Positions 10,593 through 23,400 of a stretch of DNA of 64,000 bases are shown here, in pieces. The first letter of the stretch is position 1, and every line of letters starts with the position of its first letter. The stretch is from Cercis canadensis (Eukaryota; Streptophyta; Magnoliopsida; Fabales; Fabaceae): assembly GCA_003255065.1 (NCBI GenBank), contig QAOA01001356.1:17616-81615 (forward strand). Direction: 5' to 3'. Under the pieces are notes generated by a model. It was given only the letters and a program-made list of their open reading frames with translations. It searched no databases and was not told where the DNA came from. Position numbers and translations under genes: made by a program.

Positions 10593-10843
10593 GTTATTTT
10601 TACACTATATTTTAATAATGTCATATTTCATTTAATATCTAAATATTATGCAGACTAAATTAATCTTATTCAATATGAAAAGTTTTACATATTGAATAAT
10701 GTATAAGATAAGATTATGCAAATAAATAATATCACTATTTATTAGATTTAATTATTGTCTTATTAGATGAAGGGTGATTTTGTCTATATTATAAGTTTTA
10801 ATAAATAAGATGTAGCATTAGTAATAGTAAGTGTAAAAATAAC
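10593..10843. mobile_element. MITE-like element with short terminal inverted repeats
   Basis: Ends gttatttttacactatattt and, reverse-complemented, gttatttttacacttactat form imperfect terminal inverted repeats of about 45 bp around an AT-rich core of about 160 bp. No coding capacity and no clear flanking duplication. Confidence 0.55.
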
Positions 10844-11003
10844 AAATCTCATTATCTTATTCATCTCTTTAGTTATTTTATTTATATTTAAACATTACAA
10901 TTATATAACTAAATAAGATAATCCCACATTTCACAATTATAATCTCATATATAAACATAATAATCACTTAATTTAATTTTTTTTTATAATTTTACAAATA
11001 CTT

Positions 11004-11008
<5 letters not shown>

Positions 11009-11035
<27 letters not shown>
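11009..11035. repeat. TA dinucleotide microsatellite
   Basis: Uninterrupted run of alternating T and A, a likely length-polymorphic marker. Confidence 0.85.
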
Positions 11036-11037
<2 letters not shown>

Positions 11038-11263
11038 AGTATATAATAACCACATTTCCCCTCTCACGTTAAGCACTTCAGAAAATTTGATAATAAATAG
11101 AGGTCTCCTATGAGCATTTGACTATTATAACTAGAACTCTTACGCGGTCTTGCTATTTTATTCACTTAAGTTAGTTTAATGCTGACTATAGTTCATGATC
11201 CCAGCCAGTCACTGCAGTATTCCAATGCCAGACTCTATTTTATATTGCTAGTAGCATGTTCTT

Positions 11264-11427
11264 TTTTTTTTTTTAAATATTATAAATATTTTTATTTTAT
11301 CTAATTAGGCGTGAGACTGATCTCATTCGAGGATTAAGTAATTATTCTTTCTCTTCTCTCAACAATATTTTCACTGAATCTCAAACCTTTAATTACAGCC
11401 AAAGGCGCACGCCCATAATTCAATTTA
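11264..11427 (-). mobile_element. Retroposon with A tail and 16-bp target-site duplication
   Basis: Read on the minus strand the element ends in an A-rich tail (the T run at 11264-11274 on the plus strand). It is flanked by ctagtagcatgttctt (11248-11263) and ctagtatcatgttctt (11428-11443), identical except for one base. The 5' part (gggcgtgcgcctttggctg) and an internal ggtttgagattc could be diverged pol III boxes. This marks a retroposed short element, probably a SINE. Confidence 0.6.
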
Positions 11428-11963
11428 CTAGTATCATGTTCTTAAGGTCATGTATTTTATAATAAAATTGAGTAATTCAATGTGTTAGTGGTAACATTCC
11501 AATGTGCTTCAATAATGCTACGTGTCACATAAGGAGTTGTATGTCTAGTGTTTTTTTGATAGGTTTATACTCCCCTTCTTATTTTTCTGCTATTTTAGAA
11601 ATTTTTTTTGTTTATCGTTTTAGAAAATTAAAAATGCATTAATTACTTTTTTTTTTTTTACTCTTATTATTTCCACTAAATACTCAACTACTTCATCTAT
11701 ATATTAAGAGAGTATTAATAAAGATATAATATCTTTAATATTTTAATAGAAGAGTAATTCAGTAAGATGTAATTGCTTTATTTTTTTTAATAATTTAAGC
11801 TATTTTATAGCCGCCTTAATTCTTGTATATTTACCTAGAACAACATGTAAAAAGAAATGGAGGAAGTAAGATACTACCTATATTTACTTTTTTATTATAT
11901 TTAAAATTCTTATTTCCAATGATTAGATAATTAATCATATAAAATTTATTACCATATCATGAA

Positions 11964-12170
11964 TTATAAAAAGAGTAAAACCCTTTTTTAATCATTAAAA
12001 AATGCATCAATTAACAAATTCGTCCTTTAAAAATAACGGACTCTACCAGAAGACTAATTTGTCAGACAAAATAATAATTCAATAACTAATTTGTCATCGA
12101 AAATTTTTGAAGGACGAATTTGTCAATGACTACATTTTCTAAGACTAAAAATGAGTTTTACTCTTATAAA
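11964..12170. mobile_element. Palindromic MITE-like element, about 205 bp
   Basis: The left arm (aagagtaaaacc, then aacaaattcgtcctttaaaa) matches the reverse complement of the right arm (gagttttactcttata, with ttgaaggacgaatttgtcaa inside). The outer gagtaaaa motif is shared with the element at 8378-8649, so the two may be related families. Confidence 0.65.
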
Positions 12171-13285
12171 AAAAATGATTATATGATTATAACTATAGAA
12201 AGGAAAGAAAATTATTGACAATTATAAATGGATTAATTTTTAGTAAAATGACCCAGAATTCTACTAAATCATATTCCAAATGATGACACAGAAAGGGAAT
12301 TTTAGTAAAACGACACAGAATTCTATCATTTTCACATCAGTATAAGATTCTTATTAAAATTCTGTGTCATCGTTAACTTTACTCATGAGAAAAATGTCAT
12401 TTCCAACCTGAAATAGAATCATAAGCAGAAAAGAGAGAAAAAAACAAAAGGATAGAATCTTAACTTACAAACTTACAACTGTTAAATGTTTTTTTTTTTT
12501 TAAAGAATGACAGAACATAACAAAATAATAATAAAAGTGATAACTAATTTTTCCTTCAAAATTAAAGAAACTATATGGTTAATAATTTATTCAATTCTTT
12601 TTGCTTTACCTGTGCATGTGAAAGACTGGACCGCAGAGTCCATTTTCTGAGGTCGCCTCCACGTTTCTGTTGCACATCTTGTGGGTGTGCTGTGTGCCTC
12701 TGTTGCCATATTCCGCCAAAAAAGCTTTCATTTCCTGTAGAATCGAAGCCTCCAACCTGTCATTCAGCTCCTAAAAAGCTCCTCAGTTGAGATTATAAGT
12801 AAAAGTCTCATTTTTTCAGCTTCTGGGTTCTATCCTCTGCTCGTTTTGGCAATCTACCATGCTGCATTTGGCGTTGATTTTGGGTTCTAAAGTGGAGTAA
12901 GCGAGTGGCAAAATCTGGGTTGTAATGGTAATGCTGGATATTTGATTCGTCTTTTGCTAACTTGGGTTGCTCCAACCAGTGTGAATTAGTGTCCTTTGAG
13001 GATTATCAGGTACTGGGGCTTATAAAAATTTCATTTTCTGAAAAGGGTTCGTGGGAATTGGCTTTTCCCGAATTGGGTATTCTTAGGAGTATTGATTCTT
13101 GAAGCAATTTGTTATTTTATAGTGGGGGACTTGATCTAACCTTTTGGAGTTAGATATTTGATCTGGAATGTTTTGCTGCTTTATGTTTGTGGGGAAAGAT
13201 TGGAGATTTGAGTGTTACTGATTTTGTTAAGTAGTAATGGAAGTGGTTTAGTACATTTTGTGTTTAAGGGAAGATTCCTATAGTG

Positions 13286-16200
13286 ATGGCTTCGGCATCT
13301 CCGAATTCTTCCTCTTTTGCAGTGCCTCCAACTTCTGATGGTGGTGTTTCTGTTTCACCACCACCTCCTTCTTCACCTTCCCTTATAGATTCTTCTATTA
13401 CATCACCACCTCCTTCTTCACCTTCCCTTACTGATTCTTCTATTACATCACCACCTCCCAGTTCTTCTCAGCCTCGTCAGATCACTGATAGCCCTGCACC
13501 TTCATCTCCTTCTGACCCTTCAGCTCCTCCTCCTTCTCCTCCACAGGCAGTGCCTGCAACCCCTCCTCCTTTATCTTCACAATCTCCTCCACTTCCGGCC
13601 GCGCCGCCGCCAACTTCACCCCCGCCTTCACCACCAACACCACCAGCATCTTCACCACCAACACCACCAGCATCTTCACCACCATCACCTCCAGCATCTT
13701 CACCACCATCACCTCCAGCATCTACACCACCGTCACCTATAACATCACCCCCACCATCAGCTACTACTGCCCCTCCTCCGACTGAGACTTCACCTCCCCC
13801 TCCAGATTTATCCCCACCACCTTCAGTAGCAGGTTCGCCCCCTCCCCAAGCCTCAGATGTACCCCCTGCAGCAGTTCCACCTCGCACTCCACCCATTTCA
13901 CATTCTCCTCCTCCTCCTGCCGATGTTCCAACACCACCATCATCCAGTTCTCCTCCTCCACCGCTGGGAAAGCCACCAGAAAGTACTCCTTCACCTCCTA
14001 CGCTTACACCTCCTCCATCTGGTTCTTTAGCTCCTCCTTCCACGAATGTTCCACCTCCGGCCACATTGCCATCATCTCCTCCTTCGGTCCCTTCCACACC
14101 TTCAGCCTCTTCACCACCTCCTATTTCTTCGCCTGCTTCTCCGACTAATTCATCGGCAGCTGGGGGCCGGACTGAGCCCCTGCCCTCTATTCCAACAGAA
14201 AAACCCACTGCTAAATCAACTAATGGCACTGATATGACCACAAATGCCCCGCCTACAGGAGGGTTAAACAGTGGAGGAGCCGTGGCTATTGGCATTGTAG
14301 TTGGTTTTATCGTCCTCAGCCTTCTAGTTATGACCATGTGGTTTGTACATAAAAGAAAGAAGAAGGGAACTAGATCAAGAGTTGACTATACTGGACCGTC
14401 TCCATTTGCCTCTTCCCAAAATTCAGGTATTTCCTTGAACATCACCAACCCTTAGGAATACATGCCCTTGTTGTTGTATGCTCTTTGTTGTCAACCAAAA
14501 AATATTTGTTATTCTGATAAACAGTAAAGGATCTCATCAATTCTACATGAACCTGAATTATGGATAATCTGGGAATGTATAGGATTCTGGTTGCTGGATA
14601 TTAAAGTCTTCATAATAAATTGTGGTTATATTAGCTTGTTCAGTAATCATCATTGCCATTAACTATTGGCTTTTTGAGATGACAATCCTATAGCATGAGG
14701 TCCATTTAATTGTTTTTGTAGGAAATCTGTAATTCAATAGTTGTTAGACATTACATTATAGCTTGCTATCATCAGGTAAATATGACCAATACTTGAAAGG
14801 CGAATTTTTAGTTTAGGTTGTTTGTAATTACCTTTAGAAGGTACAAACTGAGCTCTTGTCTATACATGACCTAAACTGGTCTAGCAGCAGTTTTTGGTTC
14901 CTATCTTCCTTGCATTGTTAAGCAAATCATTATGTGTATAATTTCTTTTGCTTTATATCTTAACCTTCCCTTATTCAACTTGAAGTTCTGTTTTTCTCTT
15001 TGTGGTTGGTCTTTGGTTTCTGTATAGTTCATTTTTCCCTCACTAGAATAATTATTCTGAAAATTGATTTTTTCTTCTAGGTACCTTATTCTTAAAGCCA
15101 CAGTCTCCATCTCCCTTTCTGGGTAGTGCCTCTGGTAGTGATTATGCTTATTCATCATCGGAGCCAGGTGGAGTAAGTAATTCACGGTCATGGTTCACAC
15201 ATGAAGAACTCATCCAAGCGACAAATGGTTTTTCAGCAAATAATCTGTTGGGAGAAGGTGGATTTGGTTGTGTCTACAAAGGTCTACTAGTAGATGGAAG
15301 AGAAGTAGCTGTGAAACAGCTCAAAGTTGGTGGTGGACAAGGGGAGCGTGAGTTCAGGGCAGAAGTTGAGATAATTAGCAGAGTACATCATCGCCATCTG
15401 GTTTCTTTGGTGGGTTACTGTATATCTGAGCGTCAAAGATTGCTTGTCTACGATTTTGTTCCCAACAATACCCTTCATTACCATCTCCATGGTAAGATAT
15501 ATATATTTTATTAAATAATTGAACAAATTAGAAAATATATCAAAATGAGTTTACATCATAAGAATATTCCATATGTTTAATATCTCCATGAAGTAAATAA
15601 TACAAAAAAATCATTTATGAAGTCCTTTTAGTAGCTTGATAATCAATTATGATGAGCGCTTGTCATTTATTTATTTTTTATATTTTAGAGATGTACTTAT
15701 AGAAATTTTCAAAATGTAATGCTTCTTTTATCTTATTATTATTGCTCAATTTTTTTGGTAACATTGCATAGTTGTATCCCTTTAATCTATTCTTGTCTAG
15801 ATTTACATTGGACTTGGATTTTAGAATCCAATGTAGGTTTTTCTGGGAGTTCCAGTAATTGTTCTGTTATAAATTCATGCTTTAGGTTCAAAGCAGTGTA
15901 GTTTTTCATCTGAATTTTAATCTAATACGTGACCTATTTATTTTAAAATTTGCAGGTGCAAACGGGCCAGTTTTGGATTGGGCAACCAGAGTCAAGGTTG
16001 CTGCTGGTTCAGCTCGAGGAATAGCTTACCTACATGAAGACTGTAATTTTTTTCATTCTATTTCACTTTTCTACATTGCACATTCAATGCTTTGAAAATG
16101 ATGAACTAGGCATTTCCTTGGTATTATGATTTTTTTTTTGATTTCTTTTTTTGTGCTTGAAGATATCCGTTTACAAATATTTTGACTTTATATTGTAAAA

Positions 16201-16685
16201 TGAAGATACTTTTCTTTGAACAAAAGTTTAGAGTTATAAACCTATGTAAAATTTTCAAGCAAGTACATAGAATTCTTTGAAAATCATGTGACCACAATTA
16301 AGTTGCTAACACCAGCACAAGTTTTTTTTTTTTTCATTATTGCAAACTTGAAATTACTCATGTTTTATGCTTTTCTTTTTTTGGGTAAGTATATTATTTT
16401 AATATCTTCTTTGATTGTATATTCAACCTTCTCTGTCATTTTTTTCTTTTAATTAATTTTTCAGGCCATCCACGCATTATTCACCGAGACATTAAGTCAT
16501 CAAACATCCTTCTTGACAACAACTTTGAAGCTCAAGTAAGCCACTTCTATAATCTGAATATTTAATTTTACTTTTACTTGAATGGTTTTTCTTGAGAACT
16601 GATTGCATTATGGAAATATAACAGTCAGCAAATGTCTCAATCTATCCAGTATATACAAAGCACATTGCCCGCTTTGCAGCTTTTG

Positions 16686-16717
<32 letters not shown>

Positions 16718-19243
16718 TTTTAAATATAGTTTTATTTTCTAGTTATAATAATTTTTTCCCCATTTAATCAACAGGTTTCAGACTTTGGGCTAGCAAAATT
16801 AGCATTGGATACAAATACACATGTAACCACACGCGTGATGGGAACCTTTGGGTAGGTAGCCCTTGTGTAGTTAAGCGTATGTGTTTTATTAAGTGTATAT
16901 TGATAGAATCCTATAATTGTACTTTTAGTTTCTATTTTTTAATCTTGTTTATCCTTATTGGAATAAGTGTATCACATTTATCATTATCTTATTAAATATG
17001 TCTTATTATTCTGTCAGAGTAGTAACTATCAATTTGTAGTTAAAAATTGTATAAAAGGGGAAGCTGGGTCAGATCCAGGAGTAGAAAGTTGTATTACAAT
17101 GGTCTACTAGTTTTTCCAACCCTAATTGAAAAGTTTTATCTATCATTTAATGTTATTACTCTTTGAGGTTGTAACATATATGGACATAATCAAATATTGA
17201 TCTTTGGTCCATGCATGTGGTTTTATATATTCAATTTCTGGCCTTGTCATGCTAATTTATTTCAAGTATGACACTTAGCGTCTTTTTAACATATGAAGTC
17301 AAGTGGTGCTTAAAGTCGTCTGGAGATTCACATTACTCATGTATTCCCTGGTCCTGTTCTGTGTATATCTGATGGAAAGATTATCTGAATTCCAGGTACA
17401 TGGCACCAGAATATGCAACAAGTGGGAAATTGACTGAAAAATCTGATGTTTATTCCTTTGGGGTTGTGCTCTTGGAGCTGATTTCAGGTCGGAAGCCTGT
17501 AGATGACTCTCAGCCAGTTGGTGACGAGAGCCTGGTTGAATGGGTGAGTTAATTATTAGAATTAACATTGCTTTCTTTTTCTTTTTTTGATATTTATTGG
17601 AGAGACACATAGAAGTCAAAGCTCCAAGGTTTTGTTAGTTTATTTTTTAGTGTCTATCTGCATCATTTCATATGGTTTTAGAGGTTCAAATATTGCAATA
17701 AAACTAAAGTTCGTCCAAGTATCAGATATCTCAAATTAAATTTTCTCTGGTTCAGTTATTAGAAATTTCTTTTCTTCTTTCCTTTTGCTCTCTAGTTATC
17801 TGCATGTTGTTAACTGGTATGACATTGAAAAATAAAAAGAGTTTTATAATATATTACTCCGAAAACCCAACACAAATAGGGAAGTGATAAAGGAGTTAAA
17901 CTCTGGAGACTTTTTAAGCTGGGAACTTCCAAACTGTCACAAATAAGTTATCGTGATTGGCACTGGTTTGCAAATCTTTTGCAAGAATAAGATTGTTTGA
18001 GTTCTTTTGCTTCATCATCAGTGCCAATTCACATTACAGGAATCATTTAGCGTGGAATGCAATTGATGGATACAAGTTTTTGACTTATTGATGCTTTTGT
18101 TAGTGAAGAATTAAGAGTTGTGTGAGTGAGTTTATTCAATATTTGAAGTAAGTCCTGGCTTGTATGCAAAAACTGACTGGGGGAAGTTGACGATTCCGTA
18201 GAAGTGTGCAGGAAACCCCCCACTCCAACAAAAGAGTGATCTGAAGCAGTGTCTAAATTGTGCTATCCAGATGGCCCAAAAAAGAAAAACAGGATTGAAT
18301 TGATCCATCTCTGATTTAGTTGTTGAGCTTGTATGACGGGCAATTAGAATTTCATTATCTCAGTAATTTTTTTTAACTAGAAGTATAAAGCTGAGGTGGT
18401 TCTTATATATGTAAACATATCTGTACTGTACAAGATGCACAATTCTTATACATTTGATGAGTTCTTAGTGAACTTGCTGTTAATGGAACTAATCTTGGAC
18501 TGTGAAAGTTCTACTCATTGCACACATGCCAAATTTAACATTTGTTGGACCTTTTTTTTTTTTGGTTGAATCTCAAATAATATTTCTCTAGATATCATAG
18601 CATAACAAATGAAATTTAATCCTTGAGCAGATTAAATTGTTCATTCTATAAATAAGGAAACTTGTTTTTTCAGGCTCGACCTCTGTTAGCTGAAGCACTT
18701 GATAATGAAGATTTTAAAGTATTGGTGGATCCAAGGCTAGAAGAGAACTATAATAGAACTGAAATGTTTCGTATGATTGAGGCAGCCGCAGCCTGTATAC
18801 GTCACTCTGCAGCAAAACGACCGCGAATGAGTCAGGTAAGTTTGTTCTCTTAACTTGTAGCATCCAATTCCATAATATATTTATCTATATCAGAGATACT
18901 AAATGTTCATGCTTCCTTCTGCAACATGACTTGCCAGGTTGTGAGAGCTTTAGATTCCTTAGATGAATTTACAGATCTCAATAATGGAATGAAACCCGGC
19001 CAAAGTTCGGTCTTTGATTTTGCACAGCAATCTGCACAAATCAGAATGTTTAGGAGAATGGCTTTTGGCAGCCAAGAGTATAGTACAAGTTTCTTCAATG
19101 ATTCTCAGAGTAGCTGGACTAGAGAGAATGAAAACCAAAGCACCTTGTTCCCCCAAAATAGATCAATAAGGAGTAGAGAGCAGGAGAATCAAAGCAGTTT
19201 CTTCCCCCAAAATAGACCTGATTCTGGACCATGGAACGTTTGA
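13286..19243 (+). CDS. Proline-rich extensin-like receptor kinase (PERK family)
   Basis: Eight-exon gene for an 800-residue PERK-family receptor-like kinase of the plasma membrane. Exons: 13286-14426, 15081-15491, 15956-16042, 16465-16535, 16775-16851, 17396-17543, 18674-18835, 18938-19243; all junctions are GT-AG and phases agree. Residues 1 to about 320 form a Pro/Ser/Thr-rich extensin-like ectodomain with repeated SPPP/ASSPP units and no classical signal peptide, as is usual for PERKs. A transmembrane helix at about 332-353 ([20 protein letters not shown]) precedes a basic HKRKKK stop-transfer. The kinase domain has [11 protein letters not shown] (from 438), the ATP lysine 459 (AVKQLK), HRDIKSSN (Asp555, Lys557), DFG (573-575) and GYMAPE (596-601). 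It is an RD kinase and should be active. PERKs are linked to cell-wall sensing; the ligand here is unknown. The first annotated base of the open frame is GTG; the ATG is at 13286. Confidence 0.94.
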
Positions 19244-20439
19244 GTTGGAGAAATTTTGATGCACACAGGCCAGGTCCTGTGGTGTTTTCTGTAAATCTCA
19301 AAATATTATTATTTCTATTTTTTCTTTCACCTTTTTTGACACCATTTTGCTTGCTATGCCTCTATATTCTTTATTTACATATTGTATTGTATTTATCAAT
19401 GTTAATATGATGATACCATGGTTGTTAATCATATAGGCAACATGCCTTTTGCATATATCTTGGAATGAGTTTGATACAGGTAACCTATCTATCTTTGCCC
19501 AAAAAAAAAAAAAAAAAAGAGAAGAAGAAAAACTTAGTAACAGTCAAATGATATTTTAGTCAAACTGGATTCAAAATATATTCACCATTTGAAACACAGT
19601 CCAAAACAAGAGAATTACTGTTAGGTCATACAAATAAAGAGAGATTGCTTTGGTTTGAACTACCTGAGGTATAGTCTTAAGGTTGAAGGTAAAATTTTAG
19701 TTTCAAATTTAACTTGGTTGACTAATGTTATATTGTGTTTTTTAATGGTCATTTAACTTTTTTTAATGGTCATTAGTAAAGATAAATTTTAAATTTTTTT
19801 TTAAAAAAANTACCAACCTAAAACCTTTTTTTGTTTTTTTTTTTTCAATCAGCCACTTATAATCATTTTTTGTTTGTGTGGCCTAATAATAATTAACTCT
19901 AAAATTAATCAAAATCTAGATATTTCTGTAAAATAAAATTACAAAAATTAGGGTCCACATTTCCCAAAGGACGCAGCTTCCATCCTGCAAAGGCTGGTCC
20001 AGTGGTCCCACCTTGACCTAGAGAGTAAACTACGGGCACTTTAGTCTACGATCAAAAACGCACCCAAATGGCATNCTCTAAAATTAATCAAAATCTAGAT
20101 ATTTCTGTAAAATAAAATTACAAAAATTAGGGTCCCCATTTCCCAAAGGACGCAGCTTCCATCCTGCAAAGGCTGGTCCAGTGGTCCCACCTTGACCTAG
20201 AGAGTAAACGACGGGCACTTTAGTCTACGATCAAAAACGCACCCAAATGGCATCATATAGACGTAGTCACATGTACCATCGATCTCAAATTGGTGTAGGC
20301 AGTGGAACCACTCTCTGCATAGTAGTTCCCAGTCGAAGAAACGAGACGCCATTTCTCATCAGAAAGCAACAGCGAGACTGAGAGTTCTTGGTCTCAATCA
20401 AGAAGAAGAAGAAGCAGATTGCAGAGAAAGTGAAGGAAA
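19244..20439. other. PERK to TMEM33-like intergenic region with duplicated segment
   Basis: PERK 3' flank, an A run at about 19501-19518, a single N in a homopolymer at 19810, and a 178-bp segment present twice around an N at 20075 (see the repeat entry). The last 160 bp are probably promoter and 5' untranslated region of the next gene. Confidence 0.6.
19897..20253 (+). repeat. 178-bp direct repeat around a single N; probable contig overlap
   Basis: Positions 19897-20074 and 20076-20253 are the same 178 bp with two substitutions (gtccaca/gtcccca; aaactac/aaacgac) and are separated only by N20075. A perfect-length copy abutting a one-base gap is the signature of two contig ends that were joined without merging their overlap. 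The true genome probably has one copy. Confidence 0.8.
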
Positions 20440-23400
20440 ATGGGGGAAGAAAGAGAGGATCCACAGAAGCTGAAGAAGATAGCGGCGGCGGCATACGACT
20501 ACGAGAACGACCCAAGATGGGCTGATTACTGGTCCAATGTCCTCATCCCTCCACACATGGCTTCACGCTCCGATGTTGTCGACCACTTCAAGCGCAAGTT
20601 CTACCAGCGCTATATCGTATGTACTCCCTTCTTAATTTTCCATTAAACCCACTTTAGTCTCACATTCGAGGAATGTTGATTCTTGTTGTGTATGCGTTTT
20701 CTTGTTCTCAGAACTGTAAATTCTATTCTTTATTTCGTAGTTATTGATGTTTGCTTTGTAATTGTCAATTGCAATCGTTGAATCACATCTGGGTTGTGTT
20801 CTTACTTGGTTTTTTGTGCTTCGGTACTTGTCATCTTAGATTAGGTATTTTGGGTTGTAATTCCTTTATGGTATCTTGTTATCAGAACTGAAAGCCGACT
20901 CAATTCTTTACCAAATTTCGCAGTAACTTTTGCTTTATTTTTGTCAATGGTAATCATTGAATCTCATCTGGGTTCTGGTTTTACTGGTCTTTTATGCTTC
21001 GGCACTGGTTATCTGAAATTGGGTATTTCGGGTTTTAATTTTTTTTCTTTCTTGTTTTCCTGAATAATGTTTCGCTGGCTTTTGTTTATTATGGTGCTTC
21101 TATTGGTAAAGATGCTGCCAAGGGAAGTAGTTGCATAATTCACATCTGGCATCTTTCTCTTTATTTTCAACGACGTGATTCTTTCTTGACTTCTGAGCTT
21201 CCTTTTGGGCATTGATGTTATAAATGGCTGAGATTTTGTTGTATTGCTGTGTGATTATATTGTATCTTGTGAAGCTTAAGTTAAACAGAACAGTAACCAA
21301 CTCAATTAATGTTGTTCTTTGGCCTTGGATTCTTGGGAATTCAAGATTTATTTATTTATTCTTTTTGCCCTTTTTGGTTTGCTAACTGTTCTTTTGTTCC
21401 TTTGTTAGTGTGACAAAAACCGATGAATGGTAATCAGTTTTGTGTTTATAGGAATAGGATTATCTGTTCTTCTGCTTCATCATGTTTTATGGATATATAA
21501 CTGAATTTTTGGAGATGGAATTTTGGAATTTCTTTAACTTGAGAAATTAAGTTCCAATTTCCTAGTCATTATTGCATTTTGACTGTAATTTGGTGAACCT
21601 CATTTTGTGGTTTTTTGATTCTGTTTTTGGAATCTATATTTTATTTATTTATTATTCATTTAATGGTTTACAAGGCTTTATTTTAGTCTGCGACTTTTTG
21701 TCTTCATAGAATAATAGATAGGCAATAAACATAAACCTATAACTAATTTCTGGTTTTCTATTTTTGCTTGGCTTTTAAGTAATGATTTTTGGATAGTATA
21801 AGTCATTATATTGTGATACATGTGAGATTTGGTTATGTTGTTTTTTTCAAGTATAGCCTGACAGGCCCCTGTTGGCTTTCCTTTTTCAAATCTTTTCGTA
21901 CAGGTAAGTTATTGATTTTATCAGTTCTTGTCTATAATTGGTTTCTCTGTGCAATTTGGTCTTCTGGTTAGAATGATTTTGGTTGCCTCGCAAAGACTGT
22001 TGAGGACTATGTTTCTTGTTCTACTTCGAGAGTATAGTCCCAATCAAAGTATTTTCTTTTTTAATAATCTTCTTCGCCTTCTTTTTTCCCTGTATGGTCG
22101 ATTTATTTGAGTGAGTCATGTGCTGTTGGTGCATTTCTACTCTGTTCCTTATTTGCTTAGTGGTATGCTTTTATTGATATTTTGGTTAGATTAGACATTG
22201 ATATTTGGGTCAAAGATTGATGGTGAGAATTGATTTAGTCAATATTTTTTACTACTTATGGTGCCTCTGATTTACTGCAATAAAGAGAGTAGTTTGTTAT
22301 ATAAATGGTCAATAACACTGTTTGTATACTGCTTGTTAGATATAAAATATCTCATGTTTCCTTCAGCTTCTGTTAGAAGCTGCAGAGTGTATATATCAAG
22401 AGAATTAGAGAACTTGTTTCATTGTCATTAAAGTGTTCTCAATTCTTTGATACTGAGCAGGATCCTGATCTTGCGGTAGAACCAATGTCTACTAGCAGTT
22501 CATCCCAGCCACGACCATCATCGACATCAGCATCATCACCACCACCCCCACCAACAAATGATCAAGCTCGTACAAGAAACATGGGTACATTTTCATTTTT
22601 GCTAGTCACTCTAATATATCTAATAAGTTTTTATGAAACATAGCATACCTTGATAATGATAGTCATTTGATCATTATTGCATTTTAGCCTTATTTTTTTC
22701 TATATCTGTTGAATTTAATGTTTATATTAATGATGATGCAGGATCAACTAATAGAAATTCAGGGACATCTGCAACATCAAGTCCTAATCCAACTCCTTTG
22801 CGTTGGGACCGGCAGACCATTCAATTTTCTGTTAATGCTTGGGTACAGTGTTCTGACTGCTGCACGCACAAATTCATGCATTTTCTTATTTTATTTTATT
22901 TTATTTTTTTAAAAAAAAGTTTTCAAAGGAGATTTTCCCTACGTTGCATATGAATGTGCTAATGACCCTCTTTTTCCGTGGCTGGTCTTCCTGTCCATCT
23001 GGATCATTTCTGTTGATGATGCTTCTATATAATCTCTTTTCCCCAGGTGTTTGTTGTGGCTGTCCTTGCTGTCATTCCACTTGTACCTAAGAATCTGTCA
23101 CATAGGGCTTATCGGCTTTCTTTTTTGGGTACCACATGCTCTTCTCTGTACTCGTTGTACTCACTATATGGGGTAAATTTTCTGTTCTGATTTTGAAGCT
23201 AACATTATCCCTTTAAAGCTTTCATGTACAGCTTTGACACATTATCTTGTGCTATTTCAGAAACCAAGAGCATGGAATTTGCAAGCCTTGCAAGCTTACT
23301 TTCAGTCAATAATTGCTACTAAAGATTTTATATACTTCATCTACTGCCTTTCATTTGTTACTTCACATCTTTGCCTTAAATGTGAGTATTTTCTGGTCAG

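Larger units (their letters stand above)
7719..13285. other. Gene-free transposon-rich region between GH81 and PERK
   Basis: About 5.5 kb with no credible coding gene. It contains a GH81 tail relic (7858-7990), palindromic elements (about 8378-8649, 9394-9746, 10593-10843, 11964-12170), two retroposons with target-site duplications (9242-9361 and 11264-11427), a TA microsatellite (about 11009-11035) and two short similar units (taaaatgac/cagaattcta type) at about 12240 and 12300. The last 400-500 bp are probably the PERK promoter and 5' untranslated region. Confidence 0.6.

Noticed and set aside
13477..14337. 286-residue minus-strand open frame rich in Gly
   Set aside because: It is the antisense shadow of the PERK proline-rich exon; Pro codons read backwards give Gly-rich frames.
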